In this document: piece after piece, positions 1 through 7,869 of the stretch
Layout of the letters: every line of letters begins with the position of its first letter
How positions within the stretch are numbered: position 1 is the stretch's first letter
NCBI GenBank assembly: GCA_045614225.1
Contig: JAZLCO010000036.1
Span: forward strand, 1 to 53,642
DNA from: UBA9715 sp045614225
GTDB lineage: Bacteria; Actinomycetota; Coriobacteriia; Coriobacteriales; Eggerthellaceae
DNA: 53,642 bases
Direction: 5' to 3'
Position numbers and translations under genes: made by a program
Notes under the pieces: generated by a model
Told to the model about the DNA's origin: nothing
Databases searched by the model: none
Seen by the model: only the letters and a program-made list of their open reading frames with translations

Positions 1-1
1 T

Positions 2-1141
2 GTCTCCCACCTGATGTTCCTGAAGGACAAGGATGCCTACGTCCCCGTGAAGCCCGACGCGTTCGAGGCGGGGCTTCGCAAGCTGGGAGTGGAGTTCTAC
101 CTGAGCGGCTTCTGTTCCTGGGACAACTACACGCGATTCCTTGGCTACCTCGAGCGAATCCGGCAGATGCTGCTCGAAATCGACTCTGGGACAACGCTGC
201 TGGACGCCCATTCGATCCTCTGGATCATCGGATCCGGGTATTGGTTCGATGGTGGTGGAGCCGAGCTCGTTGCGCAGATGCGCGACAACGTGCCACCATC
301 CGGCGAATCAGAAAAAGATTCTGAGCAGCATGAGGCGCATTCACCAAATCTTCCCTCAACGCAACTGGACGTTGGGGAAACGAGGTTGGGGGACATCGAC
401 GCCTGCTTCGACTTCACGACCGACACGCCCGGTTTCTGGGACGGCTTCTGGGAATTCAAGGACGGGCTAGGTGGAAGCGACCACGACCCCGACTCGCTGA
501 GCCCCACCTTGCGTCAGTACCACCGCCTGCTTTGGAGCAAGGAGCTGCCGAACGGCCAGACGATGGAGCTCGTCGATGATTTGGACGGCAGGTACGGATA
601 CCTGAAATGGAACGACATGAAATTCGGAAGTGACTCCATCACGGCCAGCTTCCGCTACCACCGCTATCGGGAGGTCATCGACCAGGTGGCTGCATCCGTT
701 TCAGATTACCATGCCTTCGTCGAGGACTACTTGCATAGGTTCTATACCATAGGTGGCATGATCATATTTCCGAAGCACCAGGGGAGCATAAACCAAGCCA
801 GGGGCGTGAGCGCACAGGTGAGCGACCGCTGGGACCTCACGCTCGAGTGCATACGCCTCCATTACGCCGGGAAGGACAGCCCGCTTGCCGGAGCCTGCGA
901 GCGCGACAGGGCCTTTTTCGACCTCTTCGTCGACTTCGAGGGATACGTCGATTTCTTCATGCTTCAAGACTGCATCGATTCGACGACCGGAAACGTGAGG
1001 ATCTGGCTTGGCAAGGGCGACTTCACCGAAGATCCCAGGCCCAAAAACGTGCCCGAGTACCTGGCGTGGATACAGTCTCAGCTCGACTTCGTCGAGGCTC
1101 GCAACGAACGGATACGGAAGGAGATTAGCGGGCTGTCGTAG
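2..1141 (+). CDS. DUF6994-like protein, 5' end cut by window edge
   Basis: The frame is open to the left edge; the first ATG at 14 is probably internal because it is preceded by in-frame codons and no ribosome site is visible. The first ~80 residues (DAHSILWIIGS, preceded by CSWDNYTRF) look like the C-terminal part of a larger family of unknown function. The second half (FDFTTDTPGFWDGFW, then SPTLRQYHRLLWSKELPNG and FGSDSITASFRYHRYR) resembles the DUF6994 family as I remember it, so the protein may be a fusion. No catalytic motif is recognised. Function unknown; the family call is from memory and only moderately sure. Confidence 0.6.
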   Translation, partial: VSHLMFLKDKDAYVPVKPDAFEAGLRKLGVEFYLSGFCSWDNYTRFLGYLERIRQMLLEIDSGTTLLDAHSILWIIGSGYWFDGGGAELVAQMRDNVPPSGESEKDSEQHEAHSPNLPSTQLDVGETRLGDIDACFDFTTDTPGFWDGFWEFKDGLGGSDHDPDSLSPTLRQYHRLLWSKELPNGQTMELVDDLDGRYGYLKWNDMKFGSDSITASFRYHRYREVIDQVAASVSDYHAFVEDYLHRFYTIGGMIIFPKHQGSINQARGVSAQVSDRWDLTLECIRLHYAGKDSPLAGACERDRAFFDLFVDFEGYVDFFMLQDCIDSTTGNVRIWLGKGDFTEDPRPKNVPEYLAWIQSQLDFVEARNERIRKEISGLS

Positions 1142-1265
1142 ACAATCAGCTTCGATTGCGAATGATTACGACCATGACGTATGTGGGGGCGTTTTAGCCG
1201 GCAAAAGCTTTGCTATACAGATGGGCGATGTGCTGAAACGACGACATCTTCAACTTAAAGGTAAA

Positions 1266-2069
1266 TCACCAGAGTCCCAGTATTTGAGCCTTTTTTGCCT
1301 CAAATTCCTCCCGAGTGATTATTCCTTCATCCATAAGGGCTTTGTACTCTCGAATTTCGCTAGCACCACTAATGCCTCGACTTTGCGCAAATCCGTTTCC
1401 GTCAGACGGTTTGGTATAGCCCGAGATATCGTTCAAGCGGTTTACAAGTTCTGCGCCGTAGTTTAGAGATGCGGTTATCGTTTGGCTATTCGAGATAGCA
1501 ACGTTATTGCATAGTTCAATGGTACGTGTCTTCAATGGGTAGTTTCGCAAGTTAACGATGACTTTGACGGATTCCGTTACACCCTTTGATTTCGCATTCT
1601 CGGCAGAAGCATAACCGACCGCAGCACCAACTGCACCGAATAATAGCCCGCCGACAACGACCCTGCCCATCCCATTAACTTTCACAGGCTTATTGTTGTG
1701 TAATAGTTCAGCTGAGACGATGTCGCTCTTGGAGAAGCGCCAGAAATCCTGTTGCTCGATATGAGGGGCTAACCTCTTAGGCAAGAACACGGATTTGCCT
1801 TTAAACATGGCAACATATTCGAATTGTATACCGATATGGTCCTGCCAGCTTATCTCTTTAAGATCTGCGTCGATATTTTTCGCTTCTTTGACTATCCATT
1901 TGATTTTCTTCCCCGTGAGACTGCGTAAATCACCAGGGTATCGCAATGCGGATCTGTAGCAATCCATGCATATAATGCCGTCTTTGCAGGGCCAAGAACT
2001 TGCAGTTGAGCGGAAGATCTTTCCAGCACCGATTATCACTTCGCAGGATTCGCATCTTCTATCAGCCAT
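1266..2069 (-). CDS. zinc-ribbon protein with C-terminal SHOCT domain
   Basis: This 267-residue protein starts with two Cys pairs (C6/C9 and C34/C37) that form a likely zinc ribbon. The middle (about 60-200) is a beta-rich region that could be PH-like, holding a Gly/Ala-rich hydrophobic stretch (VVVGGLLFGAVGAAVGYASA, about 136-155) of glycine-zipper type. The last ~30 residues (EIREYKALMDEGIITREEFE) match the SHOCT motif, which usually sits at the end of membrane-associated or oligomerising proteins. It is convergent with the preceding gene. The zinc-ribbon theme recurs at 4075, 10873, 12076 and 13065. Function unknown. Confidence 0.65.
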   Translation of the reverse strand: MADRRCESCEVIIGAGKIFRSTASSWPCKDGIICMDCYRSALRYPGDLRSLTGKKIKWIVKEAKNIDADLKEISWQDHIGIQFEYVAMFKGKSVFLPKRLAPHIEQQDFWRFSKSDIVSAELLHNNKPVKVNGMGRVVVGGLLFGAVGAAVGYASAENAKSKGVTESVKVIVNLRNYPLKTRTIELCNNVAISNSQTITASLNYGAELVNRLNDISGYTKPSDGNGFAQSRGISGASEIREYKALMDEGIITREEFEAKKAQILGLW

Positions 2070-2374
2070 ATAATCCCTTACGTAAAAGCAGCTCTTGTGC
2101 TGTCATGCTCGACAGGCAGTGATTATTTTGATGTTTAATGATACACCGTCTCGCAGGGTGCAGATGGACACAGCCTCTTGCAGGGACGCCGGCTCTGGCT
2201 GCAGATATGTCGGCAAGCCTACTTCCGGGGCTTTAGAGTGATATGCGCAACACCGCTATCGTGATGGTGCGTTGGCATCATTTGCTTCTAGTTTGGAAGT
2301 TGGTTTGATTCTGGGAACTGCATTGTTTGCGCTCTCGAGGGGGGTACTGCTATTCATGAATAATTATGCATCGA
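2070..2374. other. noncoding interval
   Basis: About 305 bases between two minus-strand genes. No credible small gene, strong hairpin or repeat was seen. The right-hand part presumably carries the promoter of the zinc-ribbon/SHOCT gene, but no clear -35/-10 pair could be assigned. Confidence 0.4.
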
Positions 2375-2806
2375 TTACGAGCGTGGATTCTTCCGTTTCC
2401 TAATTGCTGAAGCTCCGCCGCCGCGCACGACAATCCTTTTGCGCTGGGGGCGGTCAACCTGTTGGTAAACCTTTTGCTTTGGCGCTACATCGTTGGTTTT
2501 TACTTTACCGATAACTACAATGTCATCATCAGGAGTCTCGTATAGATTGAGCTTGCCTTTGATCGGAGTGTTTTCAACCAGGCGCACATTGTCAAGGTGC
2601 CAATGGTAGTTTCCTTCGACTCCAGTTATGTCTACTAGGTCGACAAGACAAATTGCGCAACCGACGGGAAGGTCGCCACATTTCTTTTTGCTTGCTGCAA
2701 TGAGAAGTGGGCCACGGTAGCTAGTTCTCCAGGTGCGATCTTCTGTGCGTTTTCGCCCAGAAGCAATTTCGTTAGCTGCAGGTTGTCTTACTGATAGCGT
2801 TTTCAT
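2375..2806 (-). CDS. ASCH domain protein
   Basis: The N-terminus MKTLSVRQPAANEIASGRK followed by RTWRTSYRGPLLIAASK is the ASCH (PUA-like) signature; such domains bind RNA or modified nucleotides and some are nucleases. The usual Trp after RQP is Ala here. The C-terminal ~30 residues are very basic (PQRKR, IRKRKNPRS), consistent with nucleic-acid binding. The start was set at 2806 because family members begin at this Met, but a TTG at 2842 has a better ribosome site (GAGAGG six bases upstream) and would add 12 residues. It stands alone on the minus strand in an accessory block. Confidence 0.75.
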   Translation of the reverse strand: MKTLSVRQPAANEIASGRKRTEDRTWRTSYRGPLLIAASKKKCGDLPVGCAICLVDLVDITGVEGNYHWHLDNVRLVENTPIKGKLNLYETPDDDIVVIGKVKTNDVAPKQKVYQQVDRPQRKRIVVRGGGASAIRKRKNPRS

Positions 2807-2959
2807 GATGTGTTTCCGTTTAGGATGCGTGGCAGCGCGCAATCCATTCCTCTCAGGTTCGTTTCCATCAGGTGCTCGAGTATTGGTTAGGATAATATGA
2901 TAATCAAACCATAGATTCGAATTGACAGATCAAGAATTAATTAGGGTGGGAGAGCATCG

Positions 2960-3790
2960 ATGGAATCTGAGGCACTGAAGGTCACAGAGTTTACGACGCT
3001 GCTGATTGGTGACGACGCTGGTGGAATTAGAATCTGCAATTTCACGGGGAAACTCATGACGACGTTGATAATTCCTCGATACTGCGTGGTGGAAGCAAAG
3101 CAGTTGCCCGACTTGCCGGCTCGCGGTGTCTACTACCTTCTTTCCATGAAGAACGGCAAGCCGAATAGATTGTATGCGGGTCAAACGACGCAGGGAATCT
3201 CTAGACTCGACAAACACGTGAATGGTAAGCAGTGGTGGGATAAAGCAATAATGTTCTTGGCTCCTGATGCGATGTTTCCAAAGGACATCGTTGACGGTCT
3301 AGAGGCATTGATGATTCGGCATGCCCGCCAGTATGGTTTCTGCGATGTGGACAATAGCAACGAGTTAAGGCCACGTATAAGTCCTTACAAAAAGGGGCAT
3401 GTAAACGAGCTGTTCGAACAGATTTTGTGGCGTATGGATGTTCTTGGATACCGGTTTAGCAATACGAGTGGAACATTGTCAGACGAGGATGATGGGTCTG
3501 AGGAAAAAGGGGCGAGGAATCCACCATTCAATTTCACTGAATTCGGAATCAGCAAAGGTGCAATTATCGAATACTACGATGCCAAACGTGATTTGGCGCA
3601 TCCTGAGATAAACGCTAAGGTCGAAAGCCCACAGCGTATTCGTTTCAGAGGACAAGTCACGACCATTTCGATTGCTGCCAAGCGGGTCGTGAAGAGCAAA
3701 GGCTCGCTGAAAGGCATGGAGTACTGGACATACAATGGCCGCCGTTTGATCGATATTTATAGGGAGAAATATCCACTTCTGAATGATTAG
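2960..3790 (+). CDS. GIY-YIG nuclease family protein
   Basis: A GIY-YIG-like core is visible at about residues 55-125: GVYYLLSMK replaces GIY, and LYAGQTTQGISRLDKH carries the YIG-equivalent strand and the Arg of the catalytic helix, followed by WWDKAIMFLAP and an acidic GLEALMIRHA helix. The C-terminal part (about 195-276) with RIRFRGQ and YNGRRLIDIYREKYP resembles the DUF4357-type module often attached to these proteins. Family members are found with restriction and mobile-element functions, but no methylase or restriction partner is present here. The start is supported by GGGAGAG upstream. Confidence 0.75.
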   Translation: MESEALKVTEFTTLLIGDDAGGIRICNFTGKLMTTLIIPRYCVVEAKQLPDLPARGVYYLLSMKNGKPNRLYAGQTTQGISRLDKHVNGKQWWDKAIMFLAPDAMFPKDIVDGLEALMIRHARQYGFCDVDNSNELRPRISPYKKGHVNELFEQILWRMDVLGYRFSNTSGTLSDEDDGSEEKGARNPPFNFTEFGISKGAIIEYYDAKRDLAHPEINAKVESPQRIRFRGQVTTISIAAKRVVKSKGSLKGMEYWTYNGRRLIDIYREKYPLLND

Positions 3791-4074
3791 CGTTGTGGAT
3801 CTCATTCTGTCTTTTGAGCAAATTCGGAACATTCGAGTATGTGGCGCTATGTCATCGCCAAAGAAGACGATTCAAAATCTTGGGAGATTTGATACGCGCG
3901 TTTGTGCCGTGTGCGAGACGTGCTACATCTACGGTAAGAACTGGTTTTTTACAAAGAGAATGGCTAATTACGTCAGCATAGTTTGACGAGTAGAAATGAC
4001 GCAATAAGCTCGCACGAGAACTATAATGAGCAGAGACAATCAACTATTGTATTGATTATCTTGAAAGGTGCATC

Positions 4075-5367
4075 GTGGGGCAACTTGAGCGCAATACCGT
4101 AATTTCAACGTCGATTGGGAAAGAGGCTGTTGTAGAGAAGCTGCTTGCAAGTGGTGGGCAGGGTGATGTCTACGTTGTCAACTTTGAAGGAAAAAAGAAG
4201 GCGATGAAGTGGTATAAGCCCCACGCCATCGCATCCCCAAAGGCTTTTTACGACAATCTGCGTCGCAATGCTGCGAAAGGGTCACCCAATGAGTCATTTC
4301 TGTGGCCATTAGCGGTAACTGAACCAGCGTATGGCTCCTTCGGGTATGTCATGGACCTTAGACCCAGCGATTACGTCGAACTTACGGACCTGATGGTCGG
4401 CAATGCTCGTTTTAGCACTTTCAAGGCGGCAATTGAATCATGCCTGCAGATTACTGCGGCGTTTCGGATTATCCACCAAAACGGTTATTGCTATCAGGAT
4501 TTGAACGACGGTAATTTCTTTATCAACCCGAAAACCGGCTCTGTTCTCATATGCGATAACGATAATGTTGCTCCTAACGGGGCTGAAAGCTTTATTCTCG
4601 GCACCCCTCGCTACATGGCTCCGGAGATAGTTTGTGGGCGCTCCAAGCCCAATATCCAGACAGACAGATTTTCGCTGGCCATCGTATTATTTATGATTAT
4701 CTGCATGAACCACCCCTTGGAGGGCAAGCATTGGTTGGTGCCCTGTCTTACCCCCGCTCACGAGCGGAGATTATACGGCGAAGAAGCTCTGTTTATTTAC
4801 GATCAGGTAGACACTTCCAATAGGCCCGTTAGAGGGGTTCATTCGAACGTGATTAAACGATGGAATTGCCTTCCTGAGTACGTAAAAGAAGCATTCAGGA
4901 AGTCTTTTAACGCCGATGCAATTAACAATCCCTCCTGTCGCTTAAGAGAGGCCGATTGGTTGAAGCTTCTCGTACGGTTCCAAAGCGACGTAATGCTGTG
5001 CCCCTCCTGTGGTGGAGAAGTATTTGCGCGTGGCGCATCGACCACAGTCTGTGACTCGTGTCAGTCAAAGTGCGTGGTAGAGCATGCATTGGAGCTGCCT
5101 GAGTATTCGGTTGTTGCTGGACGAGGGACGCGAGTGTACCGCATTCAGCTTGAGGCTTGTAACCCGAAGGACTCGCTGGACCTTGTTGGTGTAGTGGTGG
5201 GGAGTGGCAAAGGGTCGAATTCTTTGGGCTTCAAGAATGCGACGAATGATGTTCTTGAAGCATTGACGCCGAGTGGTAAGTCGCGACAAGTGAAACCCGG
5301 AGAGGTCGTTCCTCTAAAGGCCGGTATCGTTTTACAGGCGTATGGGGCCTCAATTAAGATTACGTAG
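4075..5367 (+). CDS. Ser/Thr protein kinase with zinc ribbon (TerY-P-type triad)
   Basis: First gene of a three-gene operon; GTG start after AAAGGTG. The N-terminal ~290 residues are an ePK-like kinase: glycine loop GGQGDVY (27-33), Lys45 in AMKWYK, a catalytic loop YQDLNDGNFF with Asp142 and Asn147 (HRD has become YQD), Asp161 in a degenerate DFG (DND), and an activation segment GTPRYMAPE. A zinc ribbon follows (C309/C312 and a second pair near 326/329), then a ~90-residue beta-rich tail. The downstream gene starts 28 bases after the stop. The kinase, vWA and PP2C set is the architecture called the TerY-P triad in tellurite/stress systems. Kinase activity is likely but altered motifs leave some doubt. 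Confidence 0.85.
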   Translation: MGQLERNTVISTSIGKEAVVEKLLASGGQGDVYVVNFEGKKKAMKWYKPHAIASPKAFYDNLRRNAAKGSPNESFLWPLAVTEPAYGSFGYVMDLRPSDYVELTDLMVGNARFSTFKAAIESCLQITAAFRIIHQNGYCYQDLNDGNFFINPKTGSVLICDNDNVAPNGAESFILGTPRYMAPEIVCGRSKPNIQTDRFSLAIVLFMIICMNHPLEGKHWLVPCLTPAHERRLYGEEALFIYDQVDTSNRPVRGVHSNVIKRWNCLPEYVKEAFRKSFNADAINNPSCRLREADWLKLLVRFQSDVMLCPSCGGEVFARGASTTVCDSCQSKCVVEHALELPEYSVVAGRGTRVYRIQLEACNPKDSLDLVGVVVGSGKGSNSLGFKNATNDVLEALTPSGKSRQVKPGEVVPLKAGIVLQAYGASIKIT

Positions 5368-5395
5368 AAGCCAGAAGTCGAAAGGGGCGAGCACC

Positions 5396-6199
5396 ATGCC
5401 GAACATTAACGATACGGAACGGGTTGCTCGGAAAGTTCTTCCGATTATATACGTGCTAGATACGTCAGGGAGCATGAGCGGCGATCGGATTACTTCCGTA
5501 AACGAGGCAATGCACGACACTGTTGATGTGTTGCGTGATGTGTCGAGAAACAATCCGAGCGCTGAAATCAAAATTGGCGTTTTGAGCTTCGACTCAGGTG
5601 CTCGTTGGATAACGAAAGGTGGGTTTGTCTATCTGGAGGATTACTTCTGGAATGATCTTTCTGCAAACGGCCTTACCGATTTCGGATCGGCACTTGATGA
5701 GCTTGACCGAAAACTGTCCAGGAGCGGATTCTTGGACAGCGACGTTGGGTACAAAGTGCCAGTGATTATTTTCATGAGCGATGGTTATCCAACCGATGAC
5801 TGGATGGGAGCTCTCAAGCGTGTAAACGATTCAAACAAGTGGTTCAAGGTGGCAACGAAGATTTCTATTGCCGTGGGCGACTCTGCAGACAAAGAGGTGC
5901 TCGCTACCATTGCTGGCAGGAATGGGCGGCCGAATCACGAGGCAGTAATTTCAGTCAACGATACAGAATCGCTTAAGAAACTGATACGAGTTGTTTCGGT
6001 GACAGCTTCGATGGTGGGGAGCAAGAGCAGGGTCGCTTCGGATAGCCAAGATGAACTTTTGCGCGAAGTGAAAAGAGAGATGACGGATGATTCTAGCACT
6101 ATAGATCCGGATGATTTGTTGCCAGGATCTAGCTCACACAGCGACGACGCTTTTTACGGCGTGAGCGATGATCCGTGGAGCGACGATGGCTGGGACTAG
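5396..6199 (+). CDS. vWA domain protein, TerY-like
   Basis: A complete MIDAS metal site is visible: DTSGSMSG at residues 22-29, the Thr loop in GLTDFGSAL, and the Asp loop in FMSDGYPTDDW. The vWA fold spans about 15-220, followed by an acidic, Ser-rich tail ending in SDDPWSDDGWD, probably flexible and a plausible phosphorylation target of the kinase upstream. The ATG at 5396 was chosen because AAAGGGGCGAG precedes it; an upstream in-frame start at 5342 would overlap the kinase. TerY-type vWA proteins are thought to act as scaffolds switched by kinase and phosphatase; here that role is inferred from gene order. Confidence 0.85.
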   Translation: MPNINDTERVARKVLPIIYVLDTSGSMSGDRITSVNEAMHDTVDVLRDVSRNNPSAEIKIGVLSFDSGARWITKGGFVYLEDYFWNDLSANGLTDFGSALDELDRKLSRSGFLDSDVGYKVPVIIFMSDGYPTDDWMGALKRVNDSNKWFKVATKISIAVGDSADKEVLATIAGRNGRPNHEAVISVNDTESLKKLIRVVSVTASMVGSKSRVASDSQDELLREVKREMTDDSSTIDPDDLLPGSSSHSDDAFYGVSDDPWSDDGWD

Positions 6200-6202
6200 T
6201 TG

Positions 6203-7693
6203 ATGATCACTTCATCAAGAAAACCGCTTACTTTTGAATCGATTCTTGCATCGACTACGGGTGCTAGTCACCTAAAAGCCAATCAGCCATGTGAGGATTA
6301 TGGCCTCTTCCTTGAAGATGATGGATGCATCGTATTCGCTGTAGCGGATGGCCATGGGGATGCAAGCTGTCCGAGGAGTGCTCGTGGCTCAAAAGCGGTC
6401 TGCGAGGTAGCATGCAATGAGCTAATGACTTTTGCGCGAGAAGCGCGAGAGGCTATGTACGAAACCGATTCAGGTGAAGCTGCGACTTGGGAGAACAAGC
6501 TATTCGACCCCGATTTTTCTGAAGCTGTTATAAGGCAAATCGTTTCCAGTATCGTTGGGAACTGGCGAGATGAAATCCTCGAAGACCTTGAGACAAGCCC
6601 CCTGAGCGAACAGGAGCGTGTTGAGGCGTCTGCGTATATTGATAGGTACGACAGAGGTGAAAGGCTCGAGCACATCTATGGCACGACGCTCATTGCTGGA
6701 CTTGCAACAAGTGGTTACTTGCTTCTTTTGCAGCAAGGTGATGGGCGGTGTGTGCTTTTCTCGGATGGCGGAGAGGTCTCCCAACCCATACCGTGGGATG
6801 ATTCGTGTTTCGCAAATGTGACGACGTCGATGTGCGACGAAAACGCTATAGATGAGTTCCGGTTCTATGTGCAAGATCTTCAGCAGAATCCCGTTGTGGC
6901 CTGTATCGCTGGAACGGACGGTGTTGAGGATTCCTTCTATTCGCTTGATCAAATGGATGGTTTTTACAGAGATCTTGTTATCGAGGCTGGCGAAACATCC
7001 GTGCGAGAGTTGATGGACCAGTTAAACAAGCAGCTTCCTGAGTTTACTGCTACTGGGAGCGGGGACGATGTAACTATCTGTGGCTTCATAGATCACGAGG
7101 CTGCAAAGCGTGTGGTTGACGTGCTGAAACTCGAAAACGAGAACGTTGGCAAGAAAAGTGAAGCAGCTCGCATAAAAGATAGGCTGAACTCAATGAGCGG
7201 GAAGCTTGCTTATCTGAAGAAACGTCTCGTGGAAGCCGAGGCGCTCGAGGCTTCAGCAGCGCAGATCTTAAACGCGGCTTATGCCGAATACGAGCAATGT
7301 GTTTCTGACAAGGAAAAGGTCGGTACAGATGAAAACGTATTTTTAGATGGACTGAGCGCCCAGCTTCGCAAGTGGATTAAAGAAAGAGCGGAGGACAGGT
7401 TAAGCGAATCAGAAAAGAGCCTTAAAACTGCTCAAAGAGATTTCCAGGAAGTAAGTTATCAGAGGGAAGTGGCATTTGAAGAGCATTCGTCGTATGCGGA
7501 AGAATACAGGAATTATCAGGCGCGGCTTGACGAGATTTTGAGATTAACGGAGTCTGGGAAGTCGCTTGATGGTTGCGATTCGAATGTGGCCGGCGAGATC
7601 GTTGAACCTTCATCTGGAAATTACGAACAGAGCAATGAAAAAAACCCTGGCCGTTTTGGGGTGCTTTGGAAAAAGTTGAGAGGGGACAGCTGA
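6203..7693 (+). CDS. PP2C-family phosphatase with C-terminal coiled coil
   Basis: PP2C motifs are in order: Glu31-Asp32 (PCEDYG), ADGHGD at 48-53, GTTLIAGL, GTDGVEDSF and GSGDDVTICG, which supply the metal-binding acids. Residues about 300-440 form a long charged coiled coil (LAYLKKRLVEAEALEASAA onward), followed by a short basic C-terminus. Standard PP2C proteins are ~250 residues, so the coiled coil is an addition, perhaps for partner binding. The gene begins just after the vWA stop, so translation is probably coupled; a TTG directly at the stop (6200) is an alternative start. It would reverse phosphorylation by the linked kinase. Confidence 0.85.
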   Translation: MITSSRKPLTFESILASTTGASHLKANQPCEDYGLFLEDDGCIVFAVADGHGDASCPRSARGSKAVCEVACNELMTFAREAREAMYETDSGEAATWENKLFDPDFSEAVIRQIVSSIVGNWRDEILEDLETSPLSEQERVEASAYIDRYDRGERLEHIYGTTLIAGLATSGYLLLLQQGDGRCVLFSDGGEVSQPIPWDDSCFANVTTSMCDENAIDEFRFYVQDLQQNPVVACIAGTDGVEDSFYSLDQMDGFYRDLVIEAGETSVRELMDQLNKQLPEFTATGSGDDVTICGFIDHEAAKRVVDVLKLENENVGKKSEAARIKDRLNSMSGKLAYLKKRLVEAEALEASAAQILNAAYAEYEQCVSDKEKVGTDENVFLDGLSAQLRKWIKERAEDRLSESEKSLKTAQRDFQEVSYQREVAFEEHSSYAEEYRNYQARLDEILRLTESGKSLDGCDSNVAGEIVEPSSGNYEQSNEKNPGRFGVLWKKLRGDS

Positions 7694-7869
7694 AATGCCT
7701 GGCCGGGGGTTAATTTAGCCTGGCGTTAACAACTATGAAATGTGTAGTTACTCAAGTGGCTTATAGCGATGGAACAACATGGGACAATCAATGGGTGACT
7801 GCACATGAGTATTTGATTTATTAACGATTCTAATAATCTTTAAGTCTAACCGAATTCACTTGCATGTTA

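Noticed and set aside
3849..3986. Small + strand frame with a CAVCETC motif
   Set aside because: No ribosome site, atypical composition and no family; probably chance.
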